This document shows positions 1 to 8,472 of a DNA stretch of 64,000 nucleotides, in pieces. The stretch spans positions 1,736,001 through 1,800,000 of the forward strand of contig NZ_CP154799.1 of NCBI RefSeq assembly GCF_050920705.1. Direction: 5' to 3'. The DNA is from Regnicoccus_A sp014224355. GTDB lineage: Bacteria; Cyanobacteriota; Cyanobacteriia; PCC-6307; Cyanobiaceae. The notes under the pieces were generated by a model. That model was not told the origin of the DNA. It did no database searches and saw only the letters and a program-made list of their open reading frames with translations. Position numbers and translations under genes: made by a program. The first letter of the stretch is position 1; each line of letters opens with the position of its first letter.

Positions 1-496
1 CCTGGGGTTCCACGGCTTCGGCGCCACGGGCTCGCTGCAGCAAACTGAGCAGCCCCACGGCGAACAGGCGTGAGTAGTGGAAATCGGGCCTGTCGATACC
101 GGCCAGCACCCCGGCGATCAGCTCAGGGGCCCCCTCGCCCCGCTGGGCCAGCCATTGCTTCACTTCCTCGAGGCTGTGCTCTCCCACCGCTGCCACGGCG
201 GCGTCATGCTGGGCGCGAATCCGCTCGGCATCGAAGCCCGAGGAGGCGCAGAGGGCCGCAAACAGGGGCTCACGCTGCTGCTCCGGCCTGTAGCCCTTGG
301 CGAAACCATCAAAGACCTGGGTGAGCCCCACCGCGAACAGCGGGTCGCTGCGGAATCCGCTCTGCCGGCTGAGCAGATGCAGCTCGACGAGAAGCTCATC
401 GACCATGCGCCGGTACAGAGGACCGATCACATAGGGAAAGGCTGCGTGGAAGGCACGCTTGCTGTCAGCAACGGTGAGGCAGGCGCTCACACTCAT
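1..496 (-). CDS. thf1: Thf1/Psb29, photosystem II biogenesis protein (3' part cut off by window edge)
   Basis: Only the first 165 residues are in the window; the gene runs off the left edge. The N-terminus reads MSVSACLTVADSKRAFHAAF and continues with YRRMVDELLVELHLLSRQ, a DPLFAVGLTQVFDGF block and KGYRPEQQ, which together are the signature of the Thf1/Psb29 family. Family members associate with thylakoid FtsH and are needed for normal PSII repair in cyanobacteria and chloroplasts. The ATG at 496 is chosen because it matches the usual family start. It faces away from clpP, about 100 bases off, and ftsH lies 1 kb further on, so the local context fits PSII proteolysis. Identification is by recognised sequence, not by search. 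Confidence 0.93.
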   Translation of the reverse strand, partial: MSVSACLTVADSKRAFHAAFPYVIGPLYRRMVDELLVELHLLSRQSGFRSDPLFAVGLTQVFDGFAKGYRPEQQREPLFAALCASSGFDAERIRAQHDAAVAAVGEHSLEEVKQWLAQRGEGAPELIAGVLAGIDRPDFHYSRLFAVGLLSLLQRARGAEAVEPQ

Positions 497-597
497 CCGC
501 ACGAATGCCTGGACATTAGCGCTGCACCCCCCCGGGGCGATCGGGCGCCGCGAGCACCGACCTCGGTAGGATCGCCGCAGTTGCTCTGCCGCCGCCG

Positions 598-1188
598 ATG
601 ATCCCGATCGTGATTGAGGATTCTGGCCGGGGTGAACGCGCCTTTGATATCTACTCCAGGCTCCTGCGTGAGCGGATCATTTTTCTGGGCGAGACCGTGA
701 CTGCAGAGTCTGCCAACCGGGTCGTGGCGCAACTCCTCTTTCTGGAGGCGGAGGATCCGGAGAAGGATATTTTTCTCTACATTAATTCCCCCGGAGGATC
801 CGTCTACGACGGCCTCGGCATCTTCGACACGATGCAGCACATCAAGCCGGATGTGCAGACGGTCTGCGTGGGCCTGGCCGCCAGCATGGGAGCTTTTCTG
901 CTCACCGCAGGTACCAAGGGCAAGCGCAGCAGCCTGCATCATTCCAGGATCATGATTCACCAGCCCCTTGGTGGTGCCCGCGGCCAGGCCAGCGACATCC
1001 GCATTCAGGCGGATGAAATTCTCTTCCTCAAGGACAAACTGAACCGCGAACTCGCCGAGCGTACCGGCCAACCCCTGGATCGCATTCAGCTGGACACTGA
1101 CAGAGACTTCTTCATGTCGCCTGCAGAGGCCGTGAGCTACGGACTGATCGACAAGGTGATTGAAAAGCGTCCAGTCCGGCCGCTCTGA
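598..1188 (+). CDS. clpP: ATP-dependent Clp protease proteolytic subunit ClpP
   Basis: 196 residues, normal length for ClpP. The serine-protease triad can be read directly: Ser96 in GLAASMGAFLL, His121 in MIHQPLGG and Asp170 in DTDRDFFM. The oxyanion region INSPGGSV is at 62-69 and the RGQASDI helix is present. ClpP forms a tetradecameric chamber that degrades proteins unfolded by a Clp ATPase in the cytoplasm. Cyanobacteria carry several ClpP paralogues plus the inactive ClpR; this one keeps all catalytic residues, so it is not ClpR. Which numbered paralogue it is cannot be settled here. The 3' end converges on the small gene at 1207. Confidence 0.95.
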   Translation: MIPIVIEDSGRGERAFDIYSRLLRERIIFLGETVTAESANRVVAQLLFLEAEDPEKDIFLYINSPGGSVYDGLGIFDTMQHIKPDVQTVCVGLAASMGAFLLTAGTKGKRSSLHHSRIMIHQPLGGARGQASDIRIQADEILFLKDKLNRELAERTGQPLDRIQLDTDRDFFMSPAEAVSYGLIDKVIEKRPVRPL

Positions 1189-1212
1189 GTGATTCAGCCT
1201 TGCTGATCACTC
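1187..1212. terminator. Hairpin shared by convergent clpP and small-gene ends
   Basis: GAGTGAT-T-CAG, a CCTTG loop, then CTG-ATCACTC form a stem of about 10 base pairs with one unpaired T. It covers the stop codon of clpP and of the opposing gene. There is no T-tract on either side, so it is a possible bidirectional terminator only. Confidence 0.35.
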
Positions 1213-1464
1213 TTCACTTGAGATCTGCAGGCCGTTCTTGCTGCCTTCTAGTTCTTTCCAGAGTTTGCGGATCTCATCGTAAGCCTGATCCTGGTTGAGT
1301 TTGCCGTTGCTCTGCAGACCAACGATCAGGCCAACGCGATCAGCAAAACGCTCCAGATTCTGGTGAAAAGCCAGCCGTTGCGGACTCCAGTCGTCGCCGC
1401 GATAGGCACTGAACGACTCCATCGGAGAGCGGGTGCTGCTCAAAATCTGGATGCGCAATGACAC
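1207..1464 (-). CDS. Small conserved cyanobacterial protein (DUF7219-like)
   Basis: 85 residues, soluble, with no signal peptide. The core, YRGDDWSPQRLAFHQNLERF followed by VGLIVGLQSNGKLNQDQAYDEI and LWKELEGSK, resembles a short cyanobacterial family whose members read YYGxFTPENLAFNANLQEF...GLQTNGKLSPEEAY. I associate it with DUF7219, from memory. A second in-frame ATG at 1422 (MESFSAYRGDD) gives a 71-residue protein closer to the family's usual length. Function is unknown. It sits between clpP and ftsH and is transcribed in the same direction as ftsH, upstream of which it does not lie, so an operon with ftsH would place it downstream. Confidence 0.7.
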   Translation of the reverse strand: MSLRIQILSSTRSPMESFSAYRGDDWSPQRLAFHQNLERFADRVGLIVGLQSNGKLNQDQAYDEIRKLWKELEGSKNGLQISSEE

Positions 1465-1550
1465 AGGTTAAGCAAAGACCTCAACCGTGCGGGGCAAGGT
1501 TTGGTTAAGAACCTGACCCGCGCCCTCCGGGGCCGGCGGGCTGCACAAGC

Positions 1551-3476
1551 TCAGGAAGCGGGCAGCAGGGGCGAGAAGCGGTCCTTCTCGGGAATGGTCG
1601 TGAATTCGGCCACCACGGCGCGGAACTCATCGCCATCGAGAGTTTCCTTCTCGATCAGCATCTCCACCAGTCGATCCATGCAGTCACGATGGCTGGAGAC
1701 CAACTGCTGGGTGTCGCGGTAGCAGAGGTCCACGATGCTGCGGACCTGCTCGTCGATGCGCCGTGAGATGGAGTCGGAGACATCGCTGCGGGTCATCAGA
1801 TCGCGGCCGAGGAACACCTCCTGATTGCCGGCCTCCAGGGACACAGGCCCCAGATCGCTCATGCCGAACCGTGTCACCATCTGGCGGGCCATGCTGGCCA
1901 CCTGCTGGATGTCGCCTCCGGCGCCCGTGGTGACTTCGGCGTGGCCAAAGACCACGTCTTCAGCCACACGGCCACCAAGAGCTCCCATGATGCGGGCCTT
2001 GAGCTGGGCGCGACTGACCAGCATCTGCTCCTCGTCGGGGGCGAACCAGGTGAGACCCTGGGCCTGACCGCGAGGAACCAGGGTGACCTTCTGAACAGGG
2101 TCATGGTCCTTGACGAGGGTGCCGACAAGGGCATGGCCCACTTCGTGGTACGCGATCAGCCGCTTGCTGCGACCGTCGGTGAGGGGTTTGCCCTCCATGC
2201 CGGCGATCACCCGATCCACGGCATCATCGATCTCAGCGAGGCTGGTGGCCTCCTTGCGGCGGCGGGCGGTGAGGATGGCCGCCTCATTGAGCAGGTTGGC
2301 CAGATCGGCGCCAGTGAACCCCGGGGTGCGCCGGGCGATGGCCTCGAGGGACACATCCTCGGCCAGCTTCTTGTTGCGGGAGTGAACTTTGAGAATCGAG
2401 AGCCGTCCCTTGATGTCCGGCGCGTCGACGCTCACCTGGCGGTCGAAACGGCCAGGACGCATCAGCGCCGAATCGAGTACGTCGGGGCGGTTGGTGGCGG
2501 CGATGATGATGATGCCGCTGTTGCCCTCGAAACCATCCATCTCGGTGAGCAGCTGGTTGAGGGTCTGCTCCCGCTCGTCATTGCCCCCACCGATGCCGGC
2601 ACCCCGCTGACGTCCCACCGCATCGATTTCATCGATGAAGATCAGGCAGGGGCTGTTTTCCTTGGCCCGCTTGAACAGGTCGCGCACGCGGCTGGCGCCG
2701 ACGCCCACGAACATCTCCACGAATTCAGAGCCCGAGAGGGAGAAGAAGGGCACGCCGGCTTCACCGGCGATCGCCTTGGCCAGCAGGGTCTTGCCGGTAC
2801 CGGGAGGACCCACCAGGAGCACGCCCTTCGGAATCTTGGCGCCCACGGAGGTGAAGCGTTCCGGTTGCTTCAGGAAGGTGACCACTTCCTCGAGATCCTC
2901 CTTGGCCTCCTCCACCCCGGCCACGTCGTCGAACATCACGCCGGTTTCAGCCTCCATGGCGAAACGGGCCTTGGTCTTGCCGAACTGCATGGCCTGACCA
3001 GGTCCGCCGGGCATGGAGGACGATCGGCGCGCCAGGAAGATCAGGGATCCGATCAGCAGCAGGGGGAAGAGCAGGTTGCCGAGGATTCCCAGAGCCGGAG
3101 GGGTGGTGCGAGGGGGGTGGATGTCGAAGCTGATCCCCTGCGACTTGAGGTTGTTGATCAACTCGGGTGCCAGGCCAGGGAGATCGACCCGCAGCCGTTG
3201 CACGCGGTTGTCCAGGTCGGGATCCACCGCCTCGATCACGGCACTGCGGCCCCCATCGAAGATATCCACCGCTGTGACCCGCCCCGCCTCGATGTAGTCG
3301 AGGAAGCGGCCGTAGCTCATGCGGGCCACGGCCGCATTGCGCGGGGCCACGGCGCCGGTGCGACCCTCAGGTGTGAACCGGCTGGCGCCGCCGTTCCCCA
3401 GCACCTGCCAGCCAAGGAACAGGGCCACTCCGATCGGGAGCAGCCAGAGAGCGAACAGACGCCAGCGCTGATTCAT
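1551..3476 (-). CDS. ftsH: ATP-dependent zinc metalloprotease FtsH
   Basis: 641 residues from ATG 3476. A further upstream ATG at 3512 would add 12 residues, but MNQRWRLFALWLL is the usual FtsH-type start. Domains in order: a first membrane helix at about 7-24, a periplasmic or lumenal loop, a second helix at about 130-149, an AAA ATPase with Walker A GPPGTGKT at 223-230, Walker B FIDEID ending at 285 and the second region of homology GRFDRQ, then the peptidase with zinc motif HEVGH at 444-448. FtsH degrades damaged membrane proteins; in cyanobacteria the thylakoid complex removes photodamaged D1. Proximity to thf1, whose product interacts with thylakoid FtsH, supports that role but does not prove which FtsH paralogue this is. 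Confidence 0.96.
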   Translation of the reverse strand: MNQRWRLFALWLLPIGVALFLGWQVLGNGGASRFTPEGRTGAVAPRNAAVARMSYGRFLDYIEAGRVTAVDIFDGGRSAVIEAVDPDLDNRVQRLRVDLPGLAPELINNLKSQGISFDIHPPRTTPPALGILGNLLFPLLLIGSLIFLARRSSSMPGGPGQAMQFGKTKARFAMEAETGVMFDDVAGVEEAKEDLEEVVTFLKQPERFTSVGAKIPKGVLLVGPPGTGKTLLAKAIAGEAGVPFFSLSGSEFVEMFVGVGASRVRDLFKRAKENSPCLIFIDEIDAVGRQRGAGIGGGNDEREQTLNQLLTEMDGFEGNSGIIIIAATNRPDVLDSALMRPGRFDRQVSVDAPDIKGRLSILKVHSRNKKLAEDVSLEAIARRTPGFTGADLANLLNEAAILTARRRKEATSLAEIDDAVDRVIAGMEGKPLTDGRSKRLIAYHEVGHALVGTLVKDHDPVQKVTLVPRGQAQGLTWFAPDEEQMLVSRAQLKARIMGALGGRVAEDVVFGHAEVTTGAGGDIQQVASMARQMVTRFGMSDLGPVSLEAGNQEVFLGRDLMTRSDVSDSISRRIDEQVRSIVDLCYRDTQQLVSSHRDCMDRLVEMLIEKETLDGDEFRAVVAEFTTIPEKDRFSPLLPAS

Positions 3477-3597
3477 GGCTGAGGGAATTTTTAACAAGTG
3501 TAAAGCGCGCAATCCTCAGCCGAGGGTTCCCGGCCGCCGCGCCATGGCTTTCAGCTTGTCATGGTTACCTTCAGCCGCGAGCTTCGGTGACAGAGCT

Positions 3598-3897
3598 TCA
3601 GCTGATGCTCAGCCAGGCAGGGTCGTCGCTTTCCTGGATGGTGTCGAGATCGGGGGGCTCGATCAGCAGGTCGGCGCTCGGCAGTGTTTCCAGCAGTTCA
3701 GGTCCCCCCAGGCCGTGGGTCCAGATTTCCAGTTCCGCTCCCTTGGGGGCCTGGAAACTCAGCAGTTCAAAGGGGAAGATCACCCGCTCGAGGTAGAAGT
3801 CGCCGGGCCCGCAGGAACGCAGGATCACCATACGGTCGCTGGAATTGCGATAACCGCAGGAGAGCAGGGCCAAGGGAGGAGTTTCGTCGGGATTCAA
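3598..3897 (-). CDS. DUF1830 domain protein
   Basis: 99 residues. The segment LLSCGYRNSSDRMVILRSC, then FYLERVIFPFELLSFQAP and AELEIWTHGLGGPELLETLP, matches the cyanobacterial DUF1830 pattern (CxYxNxTxxIQIxR...WYFERVVFPGxxLLFEAP). It is a soluble protein of about the normal family length with no signal peptide or membrane segment. The function of the family is unknown. It lies upstream of ftsH on the same strand with a gap of about 120 bases, so co-transcription is possible but not shown. Confidence 0.85.
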   Translation of the reverse strand: MNPDETPPLALLSCGYRNSSDRMVILRSCGPGDFYLERVIFPFELLSFQAPKGAELEIWTHGLGGPELLETLPSADLLIEPPDLDTIQESDDPAWLSIS

Positions 3898-3972
3898 CCA
3901 TCAAGCCACCATCCCCCCAGGTCTTTGGTCACGGTCAGCACCGTTCAGCTTTCTTAAGGTTTTCTTGATGAG

Positions 3973-3996
3973 CCACCGGGGCCGGCACCCTGGTGG
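3973..3996 (-). terminator. Stem-loop just after the MacB-like permease
   Basis: CCACCGGGG and CCCTGGTGG form a 9-bp stem (one G-T pair) around a CCGGCA loop, 20 bases after the permease stop codon. No clear T-tract follows on the minus strand, so the terminator role is tentative. Confidence 0.35.
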
Positions 3997-4015
3997 TTCC
4001 GCAGGATCCGTGTCA

Positions 4016-5251
4016 TCAGAGGCTGCGCAGGGCGACGATCGGATCCAGGCGCGAGGCCCGGCGTGCCGGCACCACCCCGAAGAACAGCCCGATCGATCCG
4101 GACAGTCCCACCGTGAACAGCACGCTGCTGCTGTCAATGCCCGCCGGCAGGGGCGTGAAGCGGCTGACGGCCGCCACCGTTCCCAGGCCCACAGCACTGC
4201 CGATCAGCCCCCCCAGGCTGGCGAGCACCAGCGATTCCACCAGGAACTGCAGCAGCACATCACCACTGCGGGCACCCACGGCCTTGCGCAGGCCGATCTC
4301 CTGGGTGCGCTCGCTCACCGACACCAACATGATGTTCATGATGCCGATGCCGCCCACCAGCAGAGAAACCCCGCCGATCGCCCCCAGCATCAAGGTGAGT
4401 CCCCCGGTGATCGTGCCCACGATCGAGAGGGCGTCCTGCTGGGAGCGCACGGCGAAATCGTCTTCTCTGAGGATGCGATGCCGGCGGCGCAGCAGGTTGG
4501 TGATCTGAAATTTGGCCGCGCTGGTGCTCGCTTCGTCGCGGGCTTCAGCGCTGATGAAGGTGAGCACGACCCCATAGGTGGGATCCCGGCCGCTCAGCTT
4601 GCTCACCATCGTTGAGAGGGGGATGTAGGCGGCTTCGTCCTGGTTGGTGCCGAAGGCGGCACCTTTGGCGGCCATCACACCGACCACCTCGAAGGACTGA
4701 TCGCGGATGCGCAGGGTCTGGCCGATGGCGGAGCCGGAGGGCAGCAGCTTCTGCTTGAGATCAGGGCCGATCACTGCCACGTTGCGGGCCCCATTGATGT
4801 CGTCCTCGCTGAAGAATCGGCCCCGGGCGATCTCGAAGCGACGCACCGGCAGGAACTCGGGCGTGATCCCCGAAACAGAAGCGTTCGAGCTGTTTCCCCC
4901 CGACTGCACCACCTCGTTGATCGTGATCTGGGGAGCCACACGGCGCACGCTCGGCACCTGCTCGGCGATCGCCTCGGCGTCCTCCAGCACAAGGGTGCGC
5001 GGATTCTGGATTCCCTGACGGCGGGTGTCGTTGTTACCGGGCACCACGAACAGGACGTTGGCCCCCAGGGTGTTGAGCTGGCCCTCCGCCAGGTTCTGGG
5101 CCCCTTTGCCCACCCCCACCAGGGTGATCACCGAGGCGTTGCCGATCACGATCCCCAGCATGGTCAGCAGGCTGCGCAGCCTGTTGGCCTTGAGGGTGTT
5201 GAGGGCCATCCCCACGGTTTCCGCCATGGGCAGTTTCGAGGCCATGGCCAC
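4016..5251 (-). CDS. MacB/FtsX-type ABC transporter permease
   Basis: 411 residues with the MacB architecture. The N-terminal cytoplasmic segment and first helix read NTLKANRLRSLLTMLGIVIGNASVI. A large periplasmic domain follows (about 45-280). Three C-terminal helices begin near MLGAIGGVSLLVGGIGIMNIMLVSVSERTQEIGLRKAVGA, the most conserved block of FtsX-like permeases. Such proteins are mechanotransmission subunits that need a separate ATPase of the MacB/LolD type; none is encoded nearby, so the partner must be elsewhere. The substrate cannot be predicted. It lies downstream of pyk on the same strand across about 100 bases. Confidence 0.9.
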   Translation of the reverse strand: MAMASKLPMAETVGMALNTLKANRLRSLLTMLGIVIGNASVITLVGVGKGAQNLAEGQLNTLGANVLFVVPGNNDTRRQGIQNPRTLVLEDAEAIAEQVPSVRRVAPQITINEVVQSGGNSSNASVSGITPEFLPVRRFEIARGRFFSEDDINGARNVAVIGPDLKQKLLPSGSAIGQTLRIRDQSFEVVGVMAAKGAAFGTNQDEAAYIPLSTMVSKLSGRDPTYGVVLTFISAEARDEASTSAAKFQITNLLRRRHRILREDDFAVRSQQDALSIVGTITGGLTLMLGAIGGVSLLVGGIGIMNIMLVSVSERTQEIGLRKAVGARSGDVLLQFLVESLVLASLGGLIGSAVGLGTVAAVSRFTPLPAGIDSSSVLFTVGLSGSIGLFFGVVPARRASRLDPIVALRSL

Positions 5252-5349
5252 CAGCAGAGTTCAGATCCGCATCATGGCCAGCAGTGGCTGCTGCCGGCGG
5301 GATTGACCCGCCGGCCCCGGAGATTCAGGCCGATAACGAGAACTCTGTC

Positions 5350-7137
5350 TCAGAGGATCGTTTCGCTGCGGTCAGCCTGGGTGTGGTTGCGGGCACCGCG
5401 GTGCACGATCCCTTCGCGCACCTCCAGGGTCACGAATTCGCCAAGGCGCAGGTCGGACGTGGCGTTGGCCACGCCCACGATCACGGGAACCCCCAGCCGC
5501 TGCGCGATCACCGCAGCATGGCTGTCACAGCCGGCTTCTTCGGCGATCACCCCCTTGGACTTGCGGATGGCATCGAGGTAGGCGGCGGTGGTTTCGCGCA
5601 CCACCAGGATCTCTCCGGTCTCCAGCCGAGCCGCTTCCTCGGCGTTGGTGGCCACGCGCACCCGGCCGCTCACCGAGCCGTTGCCGATGCCGAGGCCCCG
5701 GCCCAGCACCGCCGAGACGATGCCCACCTTGACCAGGTCAGTGGAGCCGCTCACTCCGGAGAGGGTGCCTGCGGTCTGAACCACCAGATCGCCCTCCCTG
5801 AGCAGGCCCCTCTCCTGGGCCACGCCCATGGCCAGAGTGAAGGTGCTGGTGGTCGACTTCTGGTGGCCGATCAGCAGGGGGTTCACCCCCCAGACCAGCT
5901 GCAACTGGCGGGCGACCTGCACCTCGCTGGTGATCGCCAGGATCGTGGTGGAGGGGCGGAACTTGCTGACGTTCCGTGCCGTGGCCCCGCTCTTGGTTAA
6001 CGGGAGGATCGCGGCGGCCTGCAGCTGGCGGGCGATCGTGCTCACCGCCTGGCTGATCGCATTGGGGATGGTGGAGGCGATGTGGCTGTCCACGACCCTG
6101 CGGGGATAGTCGCGCTCGATCCGACGGGCGATGCGCGCCATGGTCTCCACCGCCTCCACGGGGTAGTCACCCACGGCGGTTTCGTTGGAGAGCATGACGG
6201 CGTCGGTGCCATCGAGGATGGCATTGGCCACGTCACTCACCTCGGCCCGGGTGGGGCGCGGGCAGCTGGCCATGCTGTCAAGCATCTGGGTGGCGGTGAT
6301 GATCGGGATCCCCAGGGTGTTGGCCTTGCGGATCAGCTCCTTCTGGAGCAAGGGCACCTCCTCGGCGGGCATCTCCACCCCCAGGTCGCCCCGGGCCACC
6401 ATCACGCCGTCGCAGAGTGGCAGGATCGCATCGATCTGGTCGATCGCCTCGAACTTCTCGATCTTGGCGATCACAGGTGTGCTGTGCCCCTGGCTGCTGA
6501 TCAGCTCGCGGATCTCCTGCATGTCGGAGGGGTTGCGCACGAAGCTGAGGGCCACCCAGTCGACCCCCTGCTGCAGGCCGAAGCTGAGGTCCTCCCTGTC
6601 CTTGGTGGTGAGGGCCCGGATCGAGAGCTGCACGTCGGGGAAATTCACCCCCTTGTTGTTGGAGAGCACCCCGCCAACCACAACGGTGCAGTGCAGGGTC
6701 TGCTCGGGAATGTCCACCGAGCGGACCACCATCTCGACCCGGCCGTCGTCGAGCAGGATGCGGCTGCCTGCTGTGACCTCATCGGCCAGGCGGTCGTAGG
6801 TGATGGTGGCGATGCTCTGGTTGCAGCTCACCGGCCGGGATGTGAGGGCGAAGTGGTCGCCGTTGGCCAGGGTGATCGGACCGCCTTCGAAGCGGCCCAG
6901 GCGGATCTTGGGACCCTGCAGATCCTGGAGGATGCCCACATGGATGCCCAGCTCATGGGCCACCTGACGGATCGTGGCGATCCGTGCGGCATGTTCGGAA
7001 TGGTCCCCGTGGGAAAAATTGAGCCGAAACGTGGTGGCCCCGGCCTGGATCAGGTCCCGCAGTCGCTGGGGGGACTCCGTGGCTGGACCGATGGTGGCCA
7101 CGATCTTGGTGCGACGCGACAGATCGGGCTGCGCCAT
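5350..7137 (-). CDS. pyk: Pyruvate kinase with C-terminal PEP-utilising swivel domain
   Basis: 595 residues, longer than the roughly 470 of the E. coli enzymes because of an extra C-terminal domain common in cyanobacteria and bacilli. Early blocks RRTKIVATIGPATES and FRLNFSHGDH, the active-site segment VIAKIEKFEAIDQID and the metal/substrate loop VMVARGDLGVEMP are all present, followed by MLDSM and DGTDAVMLSNETAVG. The tail has EEAGCDSHAAVIAQRLGVPVIVG, the signature of the PEP-utilising mobile (swivel) domain. The enzyme converts PEP and ADP to pyruvate and ATP, the last step of glycolysis. It is divergent from the MazG-like gene, with a 74-base intergenic region that must hold both promoters. 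Confidence 0.97.
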   Translation of the reverse strand: MAQPDLSRRTKIVATIGPATESPQRLRDLIQAGATTFRLNFSHGDHSEHAARIATIRQVAHELGIHVGILQDLQGPKIRLGRFEGGPITLANGDHFALTSRPVSCNQSIATITYDRLADEVTAGSRILLDDGRVEMVVRSVDIPEQTLHCTVVVGGVLSNNKGVNFPDVQLSIRALTTKDREDLSFGLQQGVDWVALSFVRNPSDMQEIRELISSQGHSTPVIAKIEKFEAIDQIDAILPLCDGVMVARGDLGVEMPAEEVPLLQKELIRKANTLGIPIITATQMLDSMASCPRPTRAEVSDVANAILDGTDAVMLSNETAVGDYPVEAVETMARIARRIERDYPRRVVDSHIASTIPNAISQAVSTIARQLQAAAILPLTKSGATARNVSKFRPSTTILAITSEVQVARQLQLVWGVNPLLIGHQKSTTSTFTLAMGVAQERGLLREGDLVVQTAGTLSGVSGSTDLVKVGIVSAVLGRGLGIGNGSVSGRVRVATNAEEAARLETGEILVVRETTAAYLDAIRKSKGVIAEEAGCDSHAAVIAQRLGVPVIVGVANATSDLRLGEFVTLEVREGIVHRGARNHTQADRSETIL

Positions 7138-7211
7138 CGGAAAGGCCGAAGGTTCAGGCGGAAACTACCATCCGGTCCCGCCCCGCTCCTGCCACCGATG
7201 GTGCCGAACCC

Positions 7212-7541
7212 ATGGATCTGAACCAGTACCAGCGCCAGGCACGCACCACGGCCCGTTACCCCCAGGTGGGCTCCAATCCCATCTATCCCACCCTTGGGCT
7301 CTGCGGTGAGGCCGGTGAAGTGGCCGACAAGGTCAAGAAGGTGCTGCGCGATCGGGGCGGGGTGTTCGAGCCTCCGCTGGTGGCGGATCTGGCCCTCGAA
7401 CTGGGTGATGTTCTCTGGTACGTCGCCCAGCTGGCCAGTGAACTGGGGCTTGATCTGGAGGCCGTTGCCCGGGGCAACCTGGCCAAGCTGGCCGCCCGGG
7501 CCGAACGCAACACTCTCGGAGGCAGCGGCGATCACCGCTGA
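7212..7541 (+). CDS. MazG-like nucleotide pyrophosphohydrolase
   Basis: 109 residues, single domain. It has the all-alpha NTP pyrophosphatase pattern: LGLCGEAGEVADKVKK supplies the first acidic ExxE-type metal ligands and LALELGDVLWYVAQLASELG supplies the second (ExxD). These hydrolases cleave nucleoside triphosphates to the monophosphate and pyrophosphate, often for housecleaning; the substrate here is unknown. It runs just ahead of a secreted protein gene (9 bases downstream), suggesting a short operon. Confidence 0.85.
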   Translation: MDLNQYQRQARTTARYPQVGSNPIYPTLGLCGEAGEVADKVKKVLRDRGGVFEPPLVADLALELGDVLWYVAQLASELGLDLEAVARGNLAKLAARAERNTLGGSGDHR

Positions 7542-7550
7542 GGGCCGGCC

Positions 7551-8132
7551 TTGAAGCCATTCTCTTCAGATCCCCCTCGCCTGGCCCAACGGATGCCCCT
7601 TGCGAAGAATGCCCTGAGACCACCCTCCCCCAGGCCCGCTTCAGGGGGCCGGGTCCGGAGCCTGCCCAAGGTGCTGGCCCTGGCGCTGGCCCTGCTGCTG
7701 CTGATGGTCCCGGCGGCACCAGCCTGGGCGCTGGACCTGGCCGTCAGTGAGATCCGCCTGGAGCCCTGCCCGGCGGATGATCCCGGAGCCCAGCCAGAGT
7801 TGAAACGTCCGAGTGGGGCCCGTTGCTATGCCCTGCGTGGCACGGTCAGCAACCCGCGCTCCCAGCCGGTGATCGACGCGGATCTGTTCGCCGTGATCAG
7901 TGACCGCAGCGGTGAGCCGGTGCTTCAGAACCGCACCCGGGTTGGTTCGATCGGCGATGTCCCCCCGGGCAACTCCAGCTTCGCCCTGCGCCTGGCGGTG
8001 CCGGCAGGCACCCCCGGTCCCCTGAGGGTCAGCCATGCCAAGGCCAGAGGCTTCAACGCCCCGGTGCGGGTGCGTGCCGGCTCAGGCGATGAGCTGCTGC
8101 CGCTGGAGCAGGCCCTGCTCGATCCGGGCTGA
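7551..8132 (+). CDS. Secreted or membrane-anchored protein of unknown function
   Basis: 193 residues from a TTG at 7551; an ATG at 7593 would give 179. After a basic stretch (RVRSLPK) comes a strongly hydrophobic core, VLALALALLLLMVPAAPAWA, with a signal-peptidase-like APAWA site, so the mature part should be outside the cytoplasm. The remainder looks beta-rich (CYALRGTVSNPRSQPVIDADLFAVISDRSG...) and recalls FxLYD-like or other small beta-sandwich domains, but I recognise no family. Two cysteines in the mature part (CPAD, RCYAL) could pair. It follows the MazG-like gene by 9 bases. Confidence 0.65.
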   Translation: MKPFSSDPPRLAQRMPLAKNALRPPSPRPASGGRVRSLPKVLALALALLLLMVPAAPAWALDLAVSEIRLEPCPADDPGAQPELKRPSGARCYALRGTVSNPRSQPVIDADLFAVISDRSGEPVLQNRTRVGSIGDVPPGNSSFALRLAVPAGTPGPLRVSHAKARGFNAPVRVRAGSGDELLPLEQALLDPG

Positions 8133-8151
8133 GCGGCCCCAGGAGGTCCGC

Positions 8152-8466
8152 TCAGTAGCCGAAACCACCCATCAGGGAACCGCTGAGGTTGCCCAGCAGC
8201 CCCTGCACGAGGCTGAGGGTGATGAAGGCGATGATCGCCGAGAGATCAAGACCTCCCAGGGGCGGAATCAGGCCGCGAAAGGCGTTGAGGTAAGGGTCGG
8301 TGATCGAGCTCACCGTGCTCAGGACAGGGTTGCTCCAGTCGAGGTTGGGGAACCAGCTCAGCAGCACCCTGACCAGCAGCACGAGGCTGTAGATGCTGAG
8401 GGTCTGCGCCAGCACGGCCAGGATCTGGCTCAGGATCGACATGGACAAGGCCTGAAGTGACGTCAT
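8152..8466 (-). CDS. YggT family membrane protein
   Basis: 104 residues with two hydrophobic segments, LAVLAQTLSIYSLVLLVRVLLSWFP and LDLSAIIAFITLSLVQGLL, flanking the conserved loop VSSITDPYLNAFRGLIPPLGGLDLSA. That loop identifies YggT (called YlmG in Gram-positives and CCB3/YlmG in plastids). Plastid and cyanobacterial members affect cytochrome b6 maturation or nucleoid and division morphology; which applies here is unknown. It lies 6 bases downstream of scpB on the same strand, so the two are probably co-transcribed. Confidence 0.9.
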   Translation of the reverse strand: MTSLQALSMSILSQILAVLAQTLSIYSLVLLVRVLLSWFPNLDWSNPVLSTVSSITDPYLNAFRGLIPPLGGLDLSAIIAFITLSLVQGLLGNLSGSLMGGFGY

Positions 8467-8472
8467 CCGACT

